Source: Nitrospira sp. CR1.1 (GTDB taxonomy: Bacteria; Nitrospirota; Nitrospiria; Nitrospirales; Nitrospiraceae). Taken from it: a stretch of DNA of 64,000 bases. Of the stretch, positions 26,026-35,568 are shown one piece after another. Numbering within the stretch: the first letter of the stretch is position 1; the number at the start of each line of letters is the position of its first letter. A model generated the notes under the pieces. That model was not told the origin of the DNA. It saw only the letters and a program-made list of their open reading frames with translations, and ran no database searches. The DNA lies in the NCBI GenBank assembly GCA_014055465.1, contig WIAF01000003.1, positions 310,001 to 374,000 of the forward strand, written 5' to 3'. Position numbers and translations under genes: made by a program.

Positions 26026-27222
26026 TCACAGCACCTGGACGATGAAACATTTCAGGTACCGCGTTTCCGGCATCCCCGCGAGCACCGGATGGTCCGGCCC
26101 CTGCCCGCGCTGTTCGAGCAAACGGATCTGACGATTGGCATCCCGCGCGGCCGACTGAAGCATCTTCCAGAAATCGTCATCGCTCACCGGCTGCGAGCAG
26201 GAACAACTCACCAGGACGCCCCCCGGTTGAAGAAGACGAAGACCTCGCAGATTGACGTCTTTATAGCCGGCCAGCGCATGGGGCACGGCCTTTTTGCTCC
26301 GGGCAAAAGCAGGCGGATCGAGAATGACCAGACCATACCGTTGCTGGTTCCGTTCAAGCACTCGCAATTCTTCGAAGGCATCGGCCTGCCGATAGTCGCA
26401 GATGGAGACAAGATGGTTCTGCTCGGCATGCGCCTTGGCCAAAGCGACCGCCGCCGCGCTGACATCCAACCCTTCGACCGATTGCGCCCCCGCCAAGGCC
26501 GCTTGCACACCGAAAGCGCCGGTATGGCAAAAGGCTTCCAACACGCGCTGCCCCTTGGCATAGGCGGCCGCCGCCAGCCGGTTTTCGCGTTGGTCACAAA
26601 ACCATCCGGTTTTTTGTCCCTCCGCAATGTCGACCGTAAACTGGGCCTTGCCTTCGTAGATGTGTACCCTCGTCAGTCCTCCGCCGCGCAGGAATCCTTT
26701 CGACAGGGGCAGCCCCTCCAGCGTCCGGCTCTTGGCATCATTTCGCAGGTACACGGTCTTCACCCCCGCCTCCTGCACCAAGAGGTCGCCCAATAATTCC
26801 TTTCGCAGATCCATGCCGTATCCAAGAGCCTGCATCACCGCCACATCGGCAAACCGGTCCACCACCAGCCCCGGCAGCAGATCGCTCTCGCCATGAACCA
26901 GACGACAGGCATTGGCATGGGGCGTGACGGTGTGACGAAGCGCGGCCGCAGCGCGGAGACGCCTGGCAAAAAACGCCTCGTCGATCGGTTCCTCGTGAAA
27001 GGTCAGGAGACGAATGCGGATTTTGGAATGGGGGTTGTACCACCCGCGGCCGAAGAATCGCTTCTGATGGGTGTACACGTCGACGAGATCTCCCGCCGCC
27101 GGCGTGCCGAACACTTCGGCCACATTGTTGTCGAATACCCAGAGATGACCGTAATAACGCGATCCTCCTCGCTCGGCGGTCAGGCGGACTCTCGCAGTGG
27201 AACCGGTGACGGGCTGTGTCAT
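26026..27222 (-). CDS. rlmI: RlmI-like 23S rRNA (cytosine) methyltransferase
   Basis: 398 residues from the ATG at 27222; E. coli RlmI has 396. An N-terminal PUA domain (HLWVFDNNVAEVFGTPAAGD) is followed by a linker and a Rossmann methyltransferase: FCHTGAFGVQAALAGAQSVEG (motif I), IGLVILDPPAFARSK (catalytic NPPY-like DPPAF) and LVSCSCSQ (motif with Ser-Cys-Ser-Cys). It methylates a cytosine at C5 in 23S rRNA using AdoMet. The frame is open to 27315, but the upstream residues lack similarity to the family. Directly precedes the OPT transporter gene. Confidence 0.9.
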   Translation of the reverse strand: MTQPVTGSTARVRLTAERGGSRYYGHLWVFDNNVAEVFGTPAAGDLVDVYTHQKRFFGRGWYNPHSKIRIRLLTFHEEPIDEAFFARRLRAAAALRHTVTPHANACRLVHGESDLLPGLVVDRFADVAVMQALGYGMDLRKELLGDLLVQEAGVKTVYLRNDAKSRTLEGLPLSKGFLRGGGLTRVHIYEGKAQFTVDIAEGQKTGWFCDQRENRLAAAAYAKGQRVLEAFCHTGAFGVQAALAGAQSVEGLDVSAAAVALAKAHAEQNHLVSICDYRQADAFEELRVLERNQQRYGLVILDPPAFARSKKAVPHALAGYKDVNLRGLRLLQPGGVLVSCSCSQPVSDDDFWKMLQSAARDANRQIRLLEQRGQGPDHPVLAGMPETRYLKCFIVQVL

Positions 27223-27422
27223 GAGAGGGATATATCCAGAGTACAGGTGTTCAATGCCATGTTGCCGAAGTGGCAAACGGCTCACGAGGGTGCCTGAAAT
27301 CACGCCACGAAGCAACCGTGCGCGATGATTGTGTCCACGCTTGACCTTACCAGGCGCCTATGGTTTGCTGCGAGAAGCACGCGCAGCAACTCTCCACCCC
27401 CTTTACGGAGCGGCTGACACCT

Positions 27423-29075
27423 ATGACCACACACACGATCGGCACCGCCGTCCTGGATCGGCTTCATCGCCTTGGCGTCCGCCATATGTTCGGCATTCCC
27501 GGCGACTATGTGCTGGGCCTCTATAAATTGATGGAATCCTCGCCGATTCAACACGTGGCCACGACACGAGAGGATTGCGCCGGTTTCGCCGCCGACGCCT
27601 ATGCTCGGATCAACGGCATCGGCGCCCTCTGTGTCACATACTGTGTCGGAGGACTCAATACGGTCAACGCCATTGCGTGTGCCTATGCGGAGCGCTCGCC
27701 GGTCGTGTTGTTGACGGGGTCGCCAGGACTATCCGAACGCGCCCGCAACCCCTACCTTCACCACATGGTGCGCGAGTTCTCGACCCAGCGTGAGGTGTTT
27801 GAAAAAATGACGGTGGCGGCCGTCAGCCTGGAAGACCCGGTCACAGCCGAGCGTGAGATGGATCGCGCGTTCGCGGCCCTGCTGCGGTATCGACGCCCCA
27901 TCTATCTCGAAATCCCGCGCGACATGGTCCATGTGCCGCTGGCCTACACATCCCATACAACCAGCATCGTGGACGAGCCGACCGACAAAGCCGCCTTGAG
28001 CGAGGCTCTGGCCGAAGTGCGCGCGATGTTGGAGTCGGCCAAACGTCCGGTAATTTTAGCCGGCGCTGAAGTGGGACGGTTCGGGCTCCACGACGAGCTG
28101 ACGACACTCGTGGAACGATTGAATGTGCCGATCGCCTCCACCCTGCTCGGGAAATCCATCATCCGTGAAGATCATCCGCTGTACGCGGGCGTCTATAGCG
28201 GGTTGGTGGCCCGCGATGAGGTGAAGGAATTCGTGAACCAAACCGATTGCCTGCTCATTCTCGGATCGATTCTGTCGGACGTTGAGGATTTGGACGCCCG
28301 CAGTGCCCTATTTTCCGACGGCCACACCATCCATGCCACCGCGGATCGTATCGCCATCAAACACCATCGATACGATTCCATCCGGTTCGAAGATTTCGTC
28401 AAAGGACTCGCCAACGCCTCGCTGCCCTCATTCCCCAAACCGCAGTTGCCGACGCCGCCTGTTCCCGAAGAGCCGATGCCCCCGGCGCAAGCCTCGGTCA
28501 GCCTGCATGGGGTATTCCGGCACCTGGATACGGTACTGGAAGAACAAACCCTGGTCATCGCCGATGTGGGCGAATCGCTGTTTGCTTCCGTGGATCTGCA
28601 CGTCCACCGGCGTTTTGAGTTTTTGTCGCCAGCCTACTATACGTCGATGGGCTTCGCCGTCCCTGCGGCGATCGGCGCGTCGTTCGCCGACCCGTCCTTG
28701 CGACCGATTGTCCTGGTGGGAGACGGCGCCTTCCAGATGACCGGCTCCGAACTATCCACCGCCGTACGATACCGGCAGGCCCCCGTCGTGATTGTCCTGA
28801 ATAACCATGGATATTCCACCGAACGCGAAATCCTGGAAGGCCCGTTTAACGACATTCAAGAATGGCGTTACGAACGGATCTGCGAACTCATCGGCGGGGG
28901 ACAGGGCTCGCGCGTCGCCACCCACGGAGAATTCGTCGAAACCCTGGCCAAAGCGCTGGCCGACCCCAGCCAGCCGTATGTCATCAACGTCCTGCTCGAT
29001 CCATCGGACCGTTCTCCAGCCATGATGCGCCTCGCCAGACGGCTGGCCAAACGACTCTCCACCGACCGCCCGTGA
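27423..29075 (+). CDS. ThDP-dependent 2-oxoacid (pyruvate/indolepyruvate-type) decarboxylase
   Basis: 550 residues with the three ThDP-enzyme domains. The pyrimidine-binding part includes catalytic Glu50 (TTREDCAGFAADAYAR); the middle transhydrogenase domain reads LESAKRPVILAGAEVGRFGL; the pyrophosphate-binding part contains GDGAFQMTGSE near residue 433 and its Asn-Asn (VVIVLNNHGYSTE), the classic GDG...NN motif. These enzymes decarboxylate 2-oxoacids such as pyruvate or indolepyruvate non-oxidatively, yielding an aldehyde. Substrate cannot be fixed from motifs. The ATG at 27423 is preferred over the longer frame from 27360, whose extra 21 residues are not domain-like. Neighbours give no pathway hint. 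Confidence 0.92.
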   Translation: MTTHTIGTAVLDRLHRLGVRHMFGIPGDYVLGLYKLMESSPIQHVATTREDCAGFAADAYARINGIGALCVTYCVGGLNTVNAIACAYAERSPVVLLTGSPGLSERARNPYLHHMVREFSTQREVFEKMTVAAVSLEDPVTAEREMDRAFAALLRYRRPIYLEIPRDMVHVPLAYTSHTTSIVDEPTDKAALSEALAEVRAMLESAKRPVILAGAEVGRFGLHDELTTLVERLNVPIASTLLGKSIIREDHPLYAGVYSGLVARDEVKEFVNQTDCLLILGSILSDVEDLDARSALFSDGHTIHATADRIAIKHHRYDSIRFEDFVKGLANASLPSFPKPQLPTPPVPEEPMPPAQASVSLHGVFRHLDTVLEEQTLVIADVGESLFASVDLHVHRRFEFLSPAYYTSMGFAVPAAIGASFADPSLRPIVLVGDGAFQMTGSELSTAVRYRQAPVVIVLNNHGYSTEREILEGPFNDIQEWRYERICELIGGGQGSRVATHGEFVETLAKALADPSQPYVINVLLDPSDRSPAMMRLARRLAKRLSTDRP

Positions 29076-29146
29076 CGACTCTTCCCACCCTCTTGGCTAG
29101 CCCCGAAGCGAGAGAAGTGGACAGACGCAGTCAGACATCTCCCCCA

Positions 29147-29342
29147 CAGGATGCGCAAAACGATCGTCCAGCAAGGCCGCAGCGAGGTCCACGGCGCGAA
29201 GCATAATGACCGCCACGTTTGTGGACGCCGGCGAGATGGTGCGCCGGCGGTCTTCTAGAGGCGAATCGTACCGTCCTTGTGCGGTGAGCCTCTGCCTCCG
29301 AATGAAGCGAGAACGCCGCTGGCGGTCTTTTTCCGCATCCTG
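29147..29342 (+). repeat. MITE-like palindromic repeat, copy A
   Basis: It begins CAGGATGCGCAAAA and ends CCGCATCCTG, a 9-bp terminal inverted repeat. The first ~40 bases (GGATGCGCAAA...AGCAAGGCCGCAGCGAG) and the last ~40 (GAGAACGCCGCTGGCGG...CGCATCCTG) match copies at 41.1 and 50.4 kb, while the middle differs. Most of the 29,076-29,468 gap is this element; no gene is seen. Confidence 0.85.
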
Positions 29343-29468
29343 GCCAGCCCTGTTTCACGCTGATACAGTGCGGGGTTGAGCCCCATCCCCCCATTGACCC
29401 TTCATGGACAAATGTGGTCTCCTAAGACCGGACTTGTCGAATTGTCATTTGCTGAGGAATTCGCCACT

Positions 29469-30431
29469 ATGTCGACTAAGATGCCGGACGGAAGGACGAT
29501 TCGAGACGGTCAGACTGCTTCCGCACGACTCAACAATGTCGTGACCACAGAGCGGGAATTCGACGACCTGGTCACGAAGTCGCTGCCGGAATTGTTGGAC
29601 CGCGCCACCAGTCAGACCAAGCGGTTCCTCCGTGAAACGAATCAATGGGGCGACGACATCACCCACGAAAAACTGGCGCTTCGCTGGGGCTATGAATTGG
29701 TGGAACGGTTTGTCGTCTTCGGCCGCACCGAAGTACCCTGCAGGCCATTTTTTCTTCTGGACAGCCTGATCGCCAAATCCTTCAGTCAGCCGGACCCCTT
29801 GTGCTACCACAAAGAGCTGCTGACACCGGTAGGAAGGTTCCTCGATGGCTTGGCCTCTCGCGCCGTCGTCAGCCGCGATGCCCTGATCGCGCTGTTCTAC
29901 CACTTTTACGGGTTCAGTCAGGCCCATGTCGTAAAGCTGCTGGGCTTCGGACAGGCAGAAAGCCAGCGGGTTTATAAGAACTTTGAGCGGTGGCGCCAAT
30001 CGGGCTGGCAACGCACCATGAACGAAACCGGGTTGAGCGGCCCGGACATCGACGTACTGGAACAGGAATTACGCACCAGGCCAGACCACCTCAATCACGA
30101 AGTGGATCGTCTGATGCCCGTTTTGCAGTCGCATTATCGAAAGAGCGAACCGGAACACTATCCCTGCTTGTCGGAACAGAAGTGGGGACAACTATTTCAC
30201 GATGACTACGGCCACGACTACCGCGTTTGGCATCTGGCGTTTTGCCGCGATTGTTTTCTGGAAGTCGCGGATCGCCGGCAAGCCGAGGTCAGCAACGGGT
30301 TGAAGCCGCAAGTTAATCTCCATATACATCCGCTCAAAAAGGGAGGCGTCCTGGCTCTCTTTGGAGGCGATCGGGGGGGACGGCACCATGGAAGCACCAG
30401 AGCTCAACGACTATCGCACACATCTGCTTGA
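29469..30431 (+). CDS. Sigma-70 region-4-like helix-turn-helix protein
   Basis: 320 residues from the ATG at 29469, chosen for GAGGAA nine bases upstream. The recognisable part is in the middle (residues ~120-190): ALIALFYHFYGFSQAHVVKLLGFGQAESQRV is an HTH of the sigma-70 region 4 type, with the usual E-x-x-x-LL pattern preceding. No sigma region 2 (core-binding) helix is seen, so it may be an ECF-like protein with a divergent region 2 or a non-sigma HTH protein. It ends inside the next gene (44-base overlap), which encodes a membrane protein, an arrangement like sigma/anti-sigma pairs. Not assigned to a known ECF class; function unproven. Confidence 0.7.
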   Translation: MSTKMPDGRTIRDGQTASARLNNVVTTEREFDDLVTKSLPELLDRATSQTKRFLRETNQWGDDITHEKLALRWGYELVERFVVFGRTEVPCRPFFLLDSLIAKSFSQPDPLCYHKELLTPVGRFLDGLASRAVVSRDALIALFYHFYGFSQAHVVKLLGFGQAESQRVYKNFERWRQSGWQRTMNETGLSGPDIDVLEQELRTRPDHLNHEVDRLMPVLQSHYRKSEPEHYPCLSEQKWGQLFHDDYGHDYRVWHLAFCRDCFLEVADRRQAEVSNGLKPQVNLHIHPLKKGGVLALFGGDRGGRHHGSTRAQRLSHTSA

Positions 30432-31689
30432 CGCGCTGGATGACCAGCCGCGCCGCGCGGCGGAAGAACGCCCCGGGTTTCTCCAGGTCCTGGTCAATCA
30501 CGAGCGCGTCGGCACGTTGAATTGCGCGCAGACCGATCCATCCTTCGCCTACACGGCACGCGAACGCAGCATTCAACATCTCGAACTCCGGAGCGAGTCC
30601 GGTGTGCTGATCGGAGGCTGCGTGGCTCCCGAAGCCGGTCAAAAGAGCGTGCGTGTTCCCGTCGGCAAAGGGAGCCTCACCCTCTCTGTTCAAAACCATT
30701 TCGATGGCGGTTCGCTGCGAGTACAGTACGAGGTCGCCCCCGGATGGTGGTCTCACCTGGCAACGGCGATCGGCCTGCAACCGGGCGCTGCCTCAGGTTC
30801 GAGACAGAGCAGCCCGGTGTGGACCGTGACGACGGCCTTCGCGCAAATCGTTCTGGCCGTGGGCGTTGTCGTACTGCTGGCTGAACGCATTCCGGCGTGG
30901 GTGGGCTCAGAGGATCGTGCGCATCAGCTGGAAGAAGAGCAGGCCGCGCGGCAATCCACGCAGGACCAGATCGATCAGGTCCACCACCAGTTGGCGCAGC
31001 TCGTCGAATCGCAAACGGCGGCGGTGGCCGTCTCGCGCGCCGAGCAGGATCGACTTGCGCAATTGAATACCCTTATCGATACCGTCGCTCATACCCAGCA
31101 GCGCCTCAACGCCCAAGTCGTCGCCGTACAGGAAGACCTCAAGACCGTGAAAACCGATGTCGCGCAGGAAGTGCAAACCGGCATGCGCGTGGCCGTGAGT
31201 GCGGTCGAAGCTGACCGCGAACTGGTGCGCCAGGATCTCCAGTCGGTGAAGTCGGTGAATGAAACGCTGGTGAAACAGGTCGCATTGCTGGAAAGCCGCA
31301 ATCGAGAGTTACATGCCCGTCTGGCCGTGACCTCCCTTGAAGTCGCCAAAGCCAATGCGTCGTCCAAACCGGTGGTCGTGGCCAAAAACGACCCGCCGAA
31401 AGAGACACTTGCGCCGGCCGTGCTCCCGGTGTCGGATACTCTCCGCGAGGCTGACCGCCAGGCCTTCATGTTCTGGGTTGCCTTTCAAGATGGCACCACG
31501 GAAAAAAGCATTGAAGATTTGGTGCAGGAACTCAACGGGATCAAGAAAGGGCCGATGAAGTCGGGATGGTATTCCGTTGAAGTGAATCTGCCCAATCCTG
31601 AACCACCGGACCGCTTTCTGGAGTCTGTGAAACGAGCCAAGATCGTAAAGTCGGTTGTGACAAGCAAAGCCATGCCTCCGGCGCAGTAA
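30388..31689 (+). CDS. Membrane protein with long coiled coil, possible anti-sigma partner
   Basis: 433 residues from ATG 30388 (GGGGGGA upstream). Residues 1-145 are cytoplasm-like and partly beta-rich. One membrane segment follows (WTVTTAFAQIVLAVGVVVLLAERI), then residues 175-325 are a continuous coiled coil on the far side (QLEEEQAARQSTQDQIDQVH, AQLVESQTAAVAVSR and so on), ending in a small folded domain. The gene overlaps the HTH gene by 44 bases, typical of co-regulated partners. A membrane anchor with a periplasmic sensor and a cytosolic N-terminus next to a sigma-like gene suggests it could sequester that regulator. This is inference; no anti-sigma zinc motif (HxxxCxxC) is seen. Confidence 0.6.
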   Translation: MEAPELNDYRTHLLDALDDQPRRAAEERPGFLQVLVNHERVGTLNCAQTDPSFAYTARERSIQHLELRSESGVLIGGCVAPEAGQKSVRVPVGKGSLTLSVQNHFDGGSLRVQYEVAPGWWSHLATAIGLQPGAASGSRQSSPVWTVTTAFAQIVLAVGVVVLLAERIPAWVGSEDRAHQLEEEQAARQSTQDQIDQVHHQLAQLVESQTAAVAVSRAEQDRLAQLNTLIDTVAHTQQRLNAQVVAVQEDLKTVKTDVAQEVQTGMRVAVSAVEADRELVRQDLQSVKSVNETLVKQVALLESRNRELHARLAVTSLEVAKANASSKPVVVAKNDPPKETLAPAVLPVSDTLREADRQAFMFWVAFQDGTTEKSIEDLVQELNGIKKGPMKSGWYSVEVNLPNPEPPDRFLESVKRAKIVKSVVTSKAMPPAQ

Positions 31690-31818
31690 CCACGATCTCC
31701 TCTCAGCACCGTTACCTGCCCGGCACGGTCGGCGCCCGCCTTCCAGCGATGGAATCGCTCCCTGCCTCCCGGGGCTGTGCTATCACTCATCGTCTCCGGA
31801 CCCTGTACAGGAGGAATC

Positions 31819-33051
31819 ATGTCGGATTTTCATCAGAATGGTCTCGTGACCGTCTTGCACCGCCTCGGCGACCCCAATCTTGAACAACTGGAAAAAGAAC
31901 TCGAGCGGCATGCGGCGTCAAACCCGATCGCCCTCGTCCTCCCCTCGCTCTATTCCGAACTTGAAAACCCCGCGCTGAAACATATCGTCCAGGTGCTGAA
32001 AGACATCCGTTACGTGAACGAAATCGTCATTTCGCTGGATCGCGCCTCGGCACTGGAGTTCCGGCTGGCCAAACAGTTTTTTTCCGTGCTGCCGCAGAGG
32101 GTGCGAATCGTTTGGAACGACGGGTCCGGGATTCAGGACATCCTCAAACTTCTGGCCCATGCGGAACTCGACACCGGACTGCAGGGAAAAGGCCGGGGCT
32201 GCTGGATGGCTTTCGGATATGTCCTGGCCCGTGGAGAAAGCAACGTGATCGCGCTGCACGACTGCGACATTCTCAGTTACAACCGCGAATATATCGCCAG
32301 ACTCTGCTACCCGATCGTCAACACCAATCTCGGTTACGAATTCTGCAAGGGCTACTACAGCCGGGTCACGAATCGCCTTCACGGCCGCGTCACGCGGCTG
32401 TATTTCACCCCCCTGATTCGAAGCCTCCAACAGATCGCCGGCGCCCATCCGCTCCTGACCTTCCTCGACAGCTTCCGGTATCCGCTGGCGGGAGAATTCG
32501 CGATGGTGCGGGACCTCGCCTGGATCAACCGCGTGCCCGGCGACTGGGGACTGGAGGTGGGTGTCCTGTCCGAGATCTATCGTAACTGCGCGCTCAGGCG
32601 GATTTGCCAGGCCGATATCGCCGACGCTTACGAACACAAGCATCAAGGATTGTCGGCGGATAATGCCGAGCAGGGACTTCAGAAAATGTGCGTGGACATC
32701 ACGAAATCGTTGTTCAGGAACCTCGCGAGTGAAGGCGTCGTGTTATCGGAAGCGGTGCTCAAGACGTTGCGGGCGACCTACCTGCAGGCCGCTCAAGAAG
32801 CCATCACCCGCTATCAGAATGATGCCGCCATCAACAGTCTGCAGTTTGACCGGCACGCGGAACGGATGGCGGTCGAAGTGTTTTTGAAGGGCATGAAAAT
32901 CGCCACCGAGGCGTTTCTGGAAGATCCGTTGGGCGTTCCGATGATCTCCAACTGGAGCCGGGTGACCGGCGCGATCCCGGATATCTTCGAACGTCTCATC
33001 AGCGCCGTCGAGCGGGACCACGAATGGGACCCGATCGGAGACCGGGTGTAA
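31819..33051 (+). CDS. Glucosyl-3-phosphoglycerate synthase-like GT81 glycosyltransferase
   Basis: 410 residues, start at the ATG at 31819 with AGGAGGAATC in front. A GT-A fold is visible: ALVLPSLYSELENPALKHIV near the start, the DxD metal-binding motif Asp148-Cys-Asp150 in VIALHDCDILSY, GLQGKGRGCWMAFGYV before it, and DWGLEVGVLSEIYRN (the conserved Glu-Val acceptor-site loop). Enzymes of this type (GpgS, mannosylglycerate relatives) join a hexose from a nucleotide sugar to 3-phosphoglycerate, the first step of glucosylglycerate synthesis, a compatible solute and a precursor of polysaccharides. The phosphatase that would follow is not in the window. GlgX is encoded convergently next to it. 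Confidence 0.85.
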   Translation: MSDFHQNGLVTVLHRLGDPNLEQLEKELERHAASNPIALVLPSLYSELENPALKHIVQVLKDIRYVNEIVISLDRASALEFRLAKQFFSVLPQRVRIVWNDGSGIQDILKLLAHAELDTGLQGKGRGCWMAFGYVLARGESNVIALHDCDILSYNREYIARLCYPIVNTNLGYEFCKGYYSRVTNRLHGRVTRLYFTPLIRSLQQIAGAHPLLTFLDSFRYPLAGEFAMVRDLAWINRVPGDWGLEVGVLSEIYRNCALRRICQADIADAYEHKHQGLSADNAEQGLQKMCVDITKSLFRNLASEGVVLSEAVLKTLRATYLQAAQEAITRYQNDAAINSLQFDRHAERMAVEVFLKGMKIATEAFLEDPLGVPMISNWSRVTGAIPDIFERLISAVERDHEWDPIGDRV

Positions 33052-33432
33052 CCATATCGGGGCTTGCTCTTCCGGCCGTCGTTCACCACATGTCCGCCTG
33101 ACCATCACTTTTCAAGAGATCCACGGCGTTTTTCGGCATGAGTCACGACTCGACTGACGCATGCGCGGCTCGGCGATGACCGGCAGGGATTTTTTCTCCC
33201 ACCTACCGCTTCGTCCGCAGGCCGAGAGGCGGGAGCCGTCCGCATTACGCGTCACCATATCGATGCCATGCAACGGCTGATGGAGAAACGATTCGCCGTT
33301 TCAGCGCCGAACCGTCCTTCTGACGCTCACCATGTCCGCGAACCCGTTAAACTGAAAAGACCCCACCGCTACATTCGTTACAAGCGCAATTCCCCCACCC
33401 GCATGCACCGCAATTCGCCGAACCGCTTGCAG
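33052..33432. other. Convergent intergenic gap with no gene seen
   Basis: A 381-base gap between the GpgS-like gene and glgX, both ending here. It contains no frame with coding character, no RNA signature and no clear repeat. A stem followed by a T-run (GGGATTTTTTCTCCC near 33188) is the best terminator candidate. Nothing else was identified. Confidence 0.5.
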
Positions 33433-35568
33433 CTAGACGGGAATCACGTCTGCCGTCCGCTTGACTCCCAACACCAATAACACCAGTGAGCGATCCGTGA
33501 GGAGGTACTGCGTTCCCATCTTAAAGGTCTGGTCCTGAGGGCGTTCCGGCAGATTGGTATCAAGCAGGAGTGACCATTCGGACGCACCAACGCAGGTGGG
33601 CAATGTAAACTGAACAGGCTCATGGTGGCCGTTGACGAGAACCAGTACCGTCATCTCCTTCCCCGGCTGACGGCGCCCGGTTGTCGGCGCCCGCCCATCG
33701 AGCAGCATCCCAAAACAATGGATCGTCGGGTCGGTCCAGTGATGCTCTTCCATCGGCCCGCCATTGGCGTTAATCCAGGTCACATCCCGAACGTCGGAGT
33801 CCTCGACAGACCGCCCGGTCAAAAAAAGATTGCGCCGTAAAATCGGATAGCGGTGACGGAAGGCGATCAGTTGTTGCACGAATTGAAAGAGGGATGACCG
33901 GGTCTCGAGCAGCGTCCAATCCACCCAGCTGGTCTCGTTGTCCTGACAATAGGCGTTGTTGTTGCCCTGTTGCGTGCGCCCGAATTCATCGCCCGCCAGC
34001 ACCATGGGCGTCCCCTGAGAGAGCAGCAAGGTCGCCATGAGGTTGCGCATTTGGCGGTCGCGCAACGCGTTGACCGCGGCATCCTCCGTCGGCCCTTCGA
34101 CGCCGCAATTCCACGAGCGATTGTTGGAGGAGCCGTCCTGATTGTCCTCCCCATTCGCCTCGTTATGCTTTTCGTTAAACGACACCATATCCTGCAGCGT
34201 AAAGCCATCGTGGGCCGTGATAAAGTTGACGCACGACCAGGGCCGCCTGCCTTGATGATTAAAGACCGACGCCGAGGCGCAGAGTCGATCCGCGAGGGCG
34301 GTGGCAGCCAGTTCGCCGCGCCAGAAATCGCGCACATCATCCCGAAACTTGTCGTTCCACTCGCCCCATCCGGGAGGAAAACCTCCCACTTGATACCCAC
34401 CCGGGCCACAGTCCCAGGGCTCGGCGATCAGTTTCACCGTGGCCAGCACGGGGTCCTGCCGACACACTTTCAAAAACCCGCTTTGATTGTCAAAGCCATT
34501 CGGCTCACGTGCGAGAATGGTCCCGAGATCGAATCGGAACCCGTCCACGTGCATCTGTTGCACGGCGTAGCGCAAGCTATCGGCCACCAGCTGAATGACG
34601 CGGGGGTGGCTCAGGTTCAAAGTGTTTCCGGTCCCCGTATCGTTAATATAATAGCGTGGTTGCTCGGGCTGAAGACGATAATAACTGGCATTGTCGATGC
34701 CCTTGAAGCAGAGCGTGGGGCCGAGTTCATTCCCTTCGGCGGTGTGGTTGTACACCACGTCCAAGATGACCTCCAAGCCGGCGTCGTGCAGCCGGGCAAT
34801 CATTTCCTTGCATTCCCGAACGCTCTCCGGTCGATTCGCGGCATACCGCGGATCCGGCGCAAAAAAACCAATACTGTTATAGCCCCAATAATTCGTCAGC
34901 CCTTTTTCCAGCAGGTAACTGTCATTGACAAAGGTATGGATCGGGAGCAGCTCAATGGAGGTGACCCCCAACGATTGCAGATACGTCAGCACCTCCTTGG
35001 TCGCCAGCCCCTCATAGGTGCCCTGGAGAGCTGGCGGCACCGCCGGATGACGCTTCGTAAAACCTCGCACATGCATTTCATAAATGATGGTGTCGTCCCA
35101 CGGAACGGCCTTCCGATCTCGAGGCCCTGACCAATCGAAGTTCTGATCGACCACGGTGCACTTGGGCATGAACGGCGCACTGTCACGCTCATCAAACGTC
35201 CGATCATCGCCGGACTCCATCTGATAGCCGAACAGCGCCGGATTCCACTGCAACTCGCCCATATGGGCATAGGCATACGGATCGAGCAGCAGCTTATTCG
35301 GATTAAAGCGATGCCCGGTTTCAGGGTCGTAGGGGCCGTGGACTCGATACCCATAGGGCGTCCCCGGATGGATGCCGGGCAGATACCCATGCCAGATCTG
35401 ATCGGTATATTCAGGCAGAGTCACTCGTTCGATTTCTTTTTCCCCGGTCGCGTCGAAGATGCAGACCTCCACTTTCGTCGCGTGGGCGGAGAACAGGCTG
35501 AAATTGGTTCCCTGCCCGTCCCATGTGGCACCCCGTGGCGTAGAACGACCTTCAAGCGCTTCCGTCAT
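33433..35568 (-). CDS. glgX: Glycogen debranching enzyme GlgX (isoamylase type)
   Basis: 711 residues from the ATG at 35568 (AAGGAG upstream). An N-terminal carbohydrate-binding beta domain (GTNFSLFSAHATKVEVCIF) precedes a GH13 alpha/beta barrel with its four motifs: DVVYNHTAEG (I), DGFRFDLG (II, catalytic Asp nucleophile), AEPWD (III, proton-donor Glu) and FITAHDGFT (IV, HD). GlgX cleaves the alpha-1,6 branch points of phosphorylase-limited glycogen. Length agrees with the isoamylase/GlgX family (about 650-720). It faces the GpgS-like gene convergently, a plausible polysaccharide/osmolyte neighbourhood. The upstream 35,569-36,048 stretch holds no clear gene. Confidence 0.95.
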   Translation of the reverse strand: MTEALEGRSTPRGATWDGQGTNFSLFSAHATKVEVCIFDATGEKEIERVTLPEYTDQIWHGYLPGIHPGTPYGYRVHGPYDPETGHRFNPNKLLLDPYAYAHMGELQWNPALFGYQMESGDDRTFDERDSAPFMPKCTVVDQNFDWSGPRDRKAVPWDDTIIYEMHVRGFTKRHPAVPPALQGTYEGLATKEVLTYLQSLGVTSIELLPIHTFVNDSYLLEKGLTNYWGYNSIGFFAPDPRYAANRPESVRECKEMIARLHDAGLEVILDVVYNHTAEGNELGPTLCFKGIDNASYYRLQPEQPRYYINDTGTGNTLNLSHPRVIQLVADSLRYAVQQMHVDGFRFDLGTILAREPNGFDNQSGFLKVCRQDPVLATVKLIAEPWDCGPGGYQVGGFPPGWGEWNDKFRDDVRDFWRGELAATALADRLCASASVFNHQGRRPWSCVNFITAHDGFTLQDMVSFNEKHNEANGEDNQDGSSNNRSWNCGVEGPTEDAAVNALRDRQMRNLMATLLLSQGTPMVLAGDEFGRTQQGNNNAYCQDNETSWVDWTLLETRSSLFQFVQQLIAFRHRYPILRRNLFLTGRSVEDSDVRDVTWINANGGPMEEHHWTDPTIHCFGMLLDGRAPTTGRRQPGKEMTVLVLVNGHHEPVQFTLPTCVGASEWSLLLDTNLPERPQDQTFKMGTQYLLTDRSLVLLVLGVKRTADVIPV

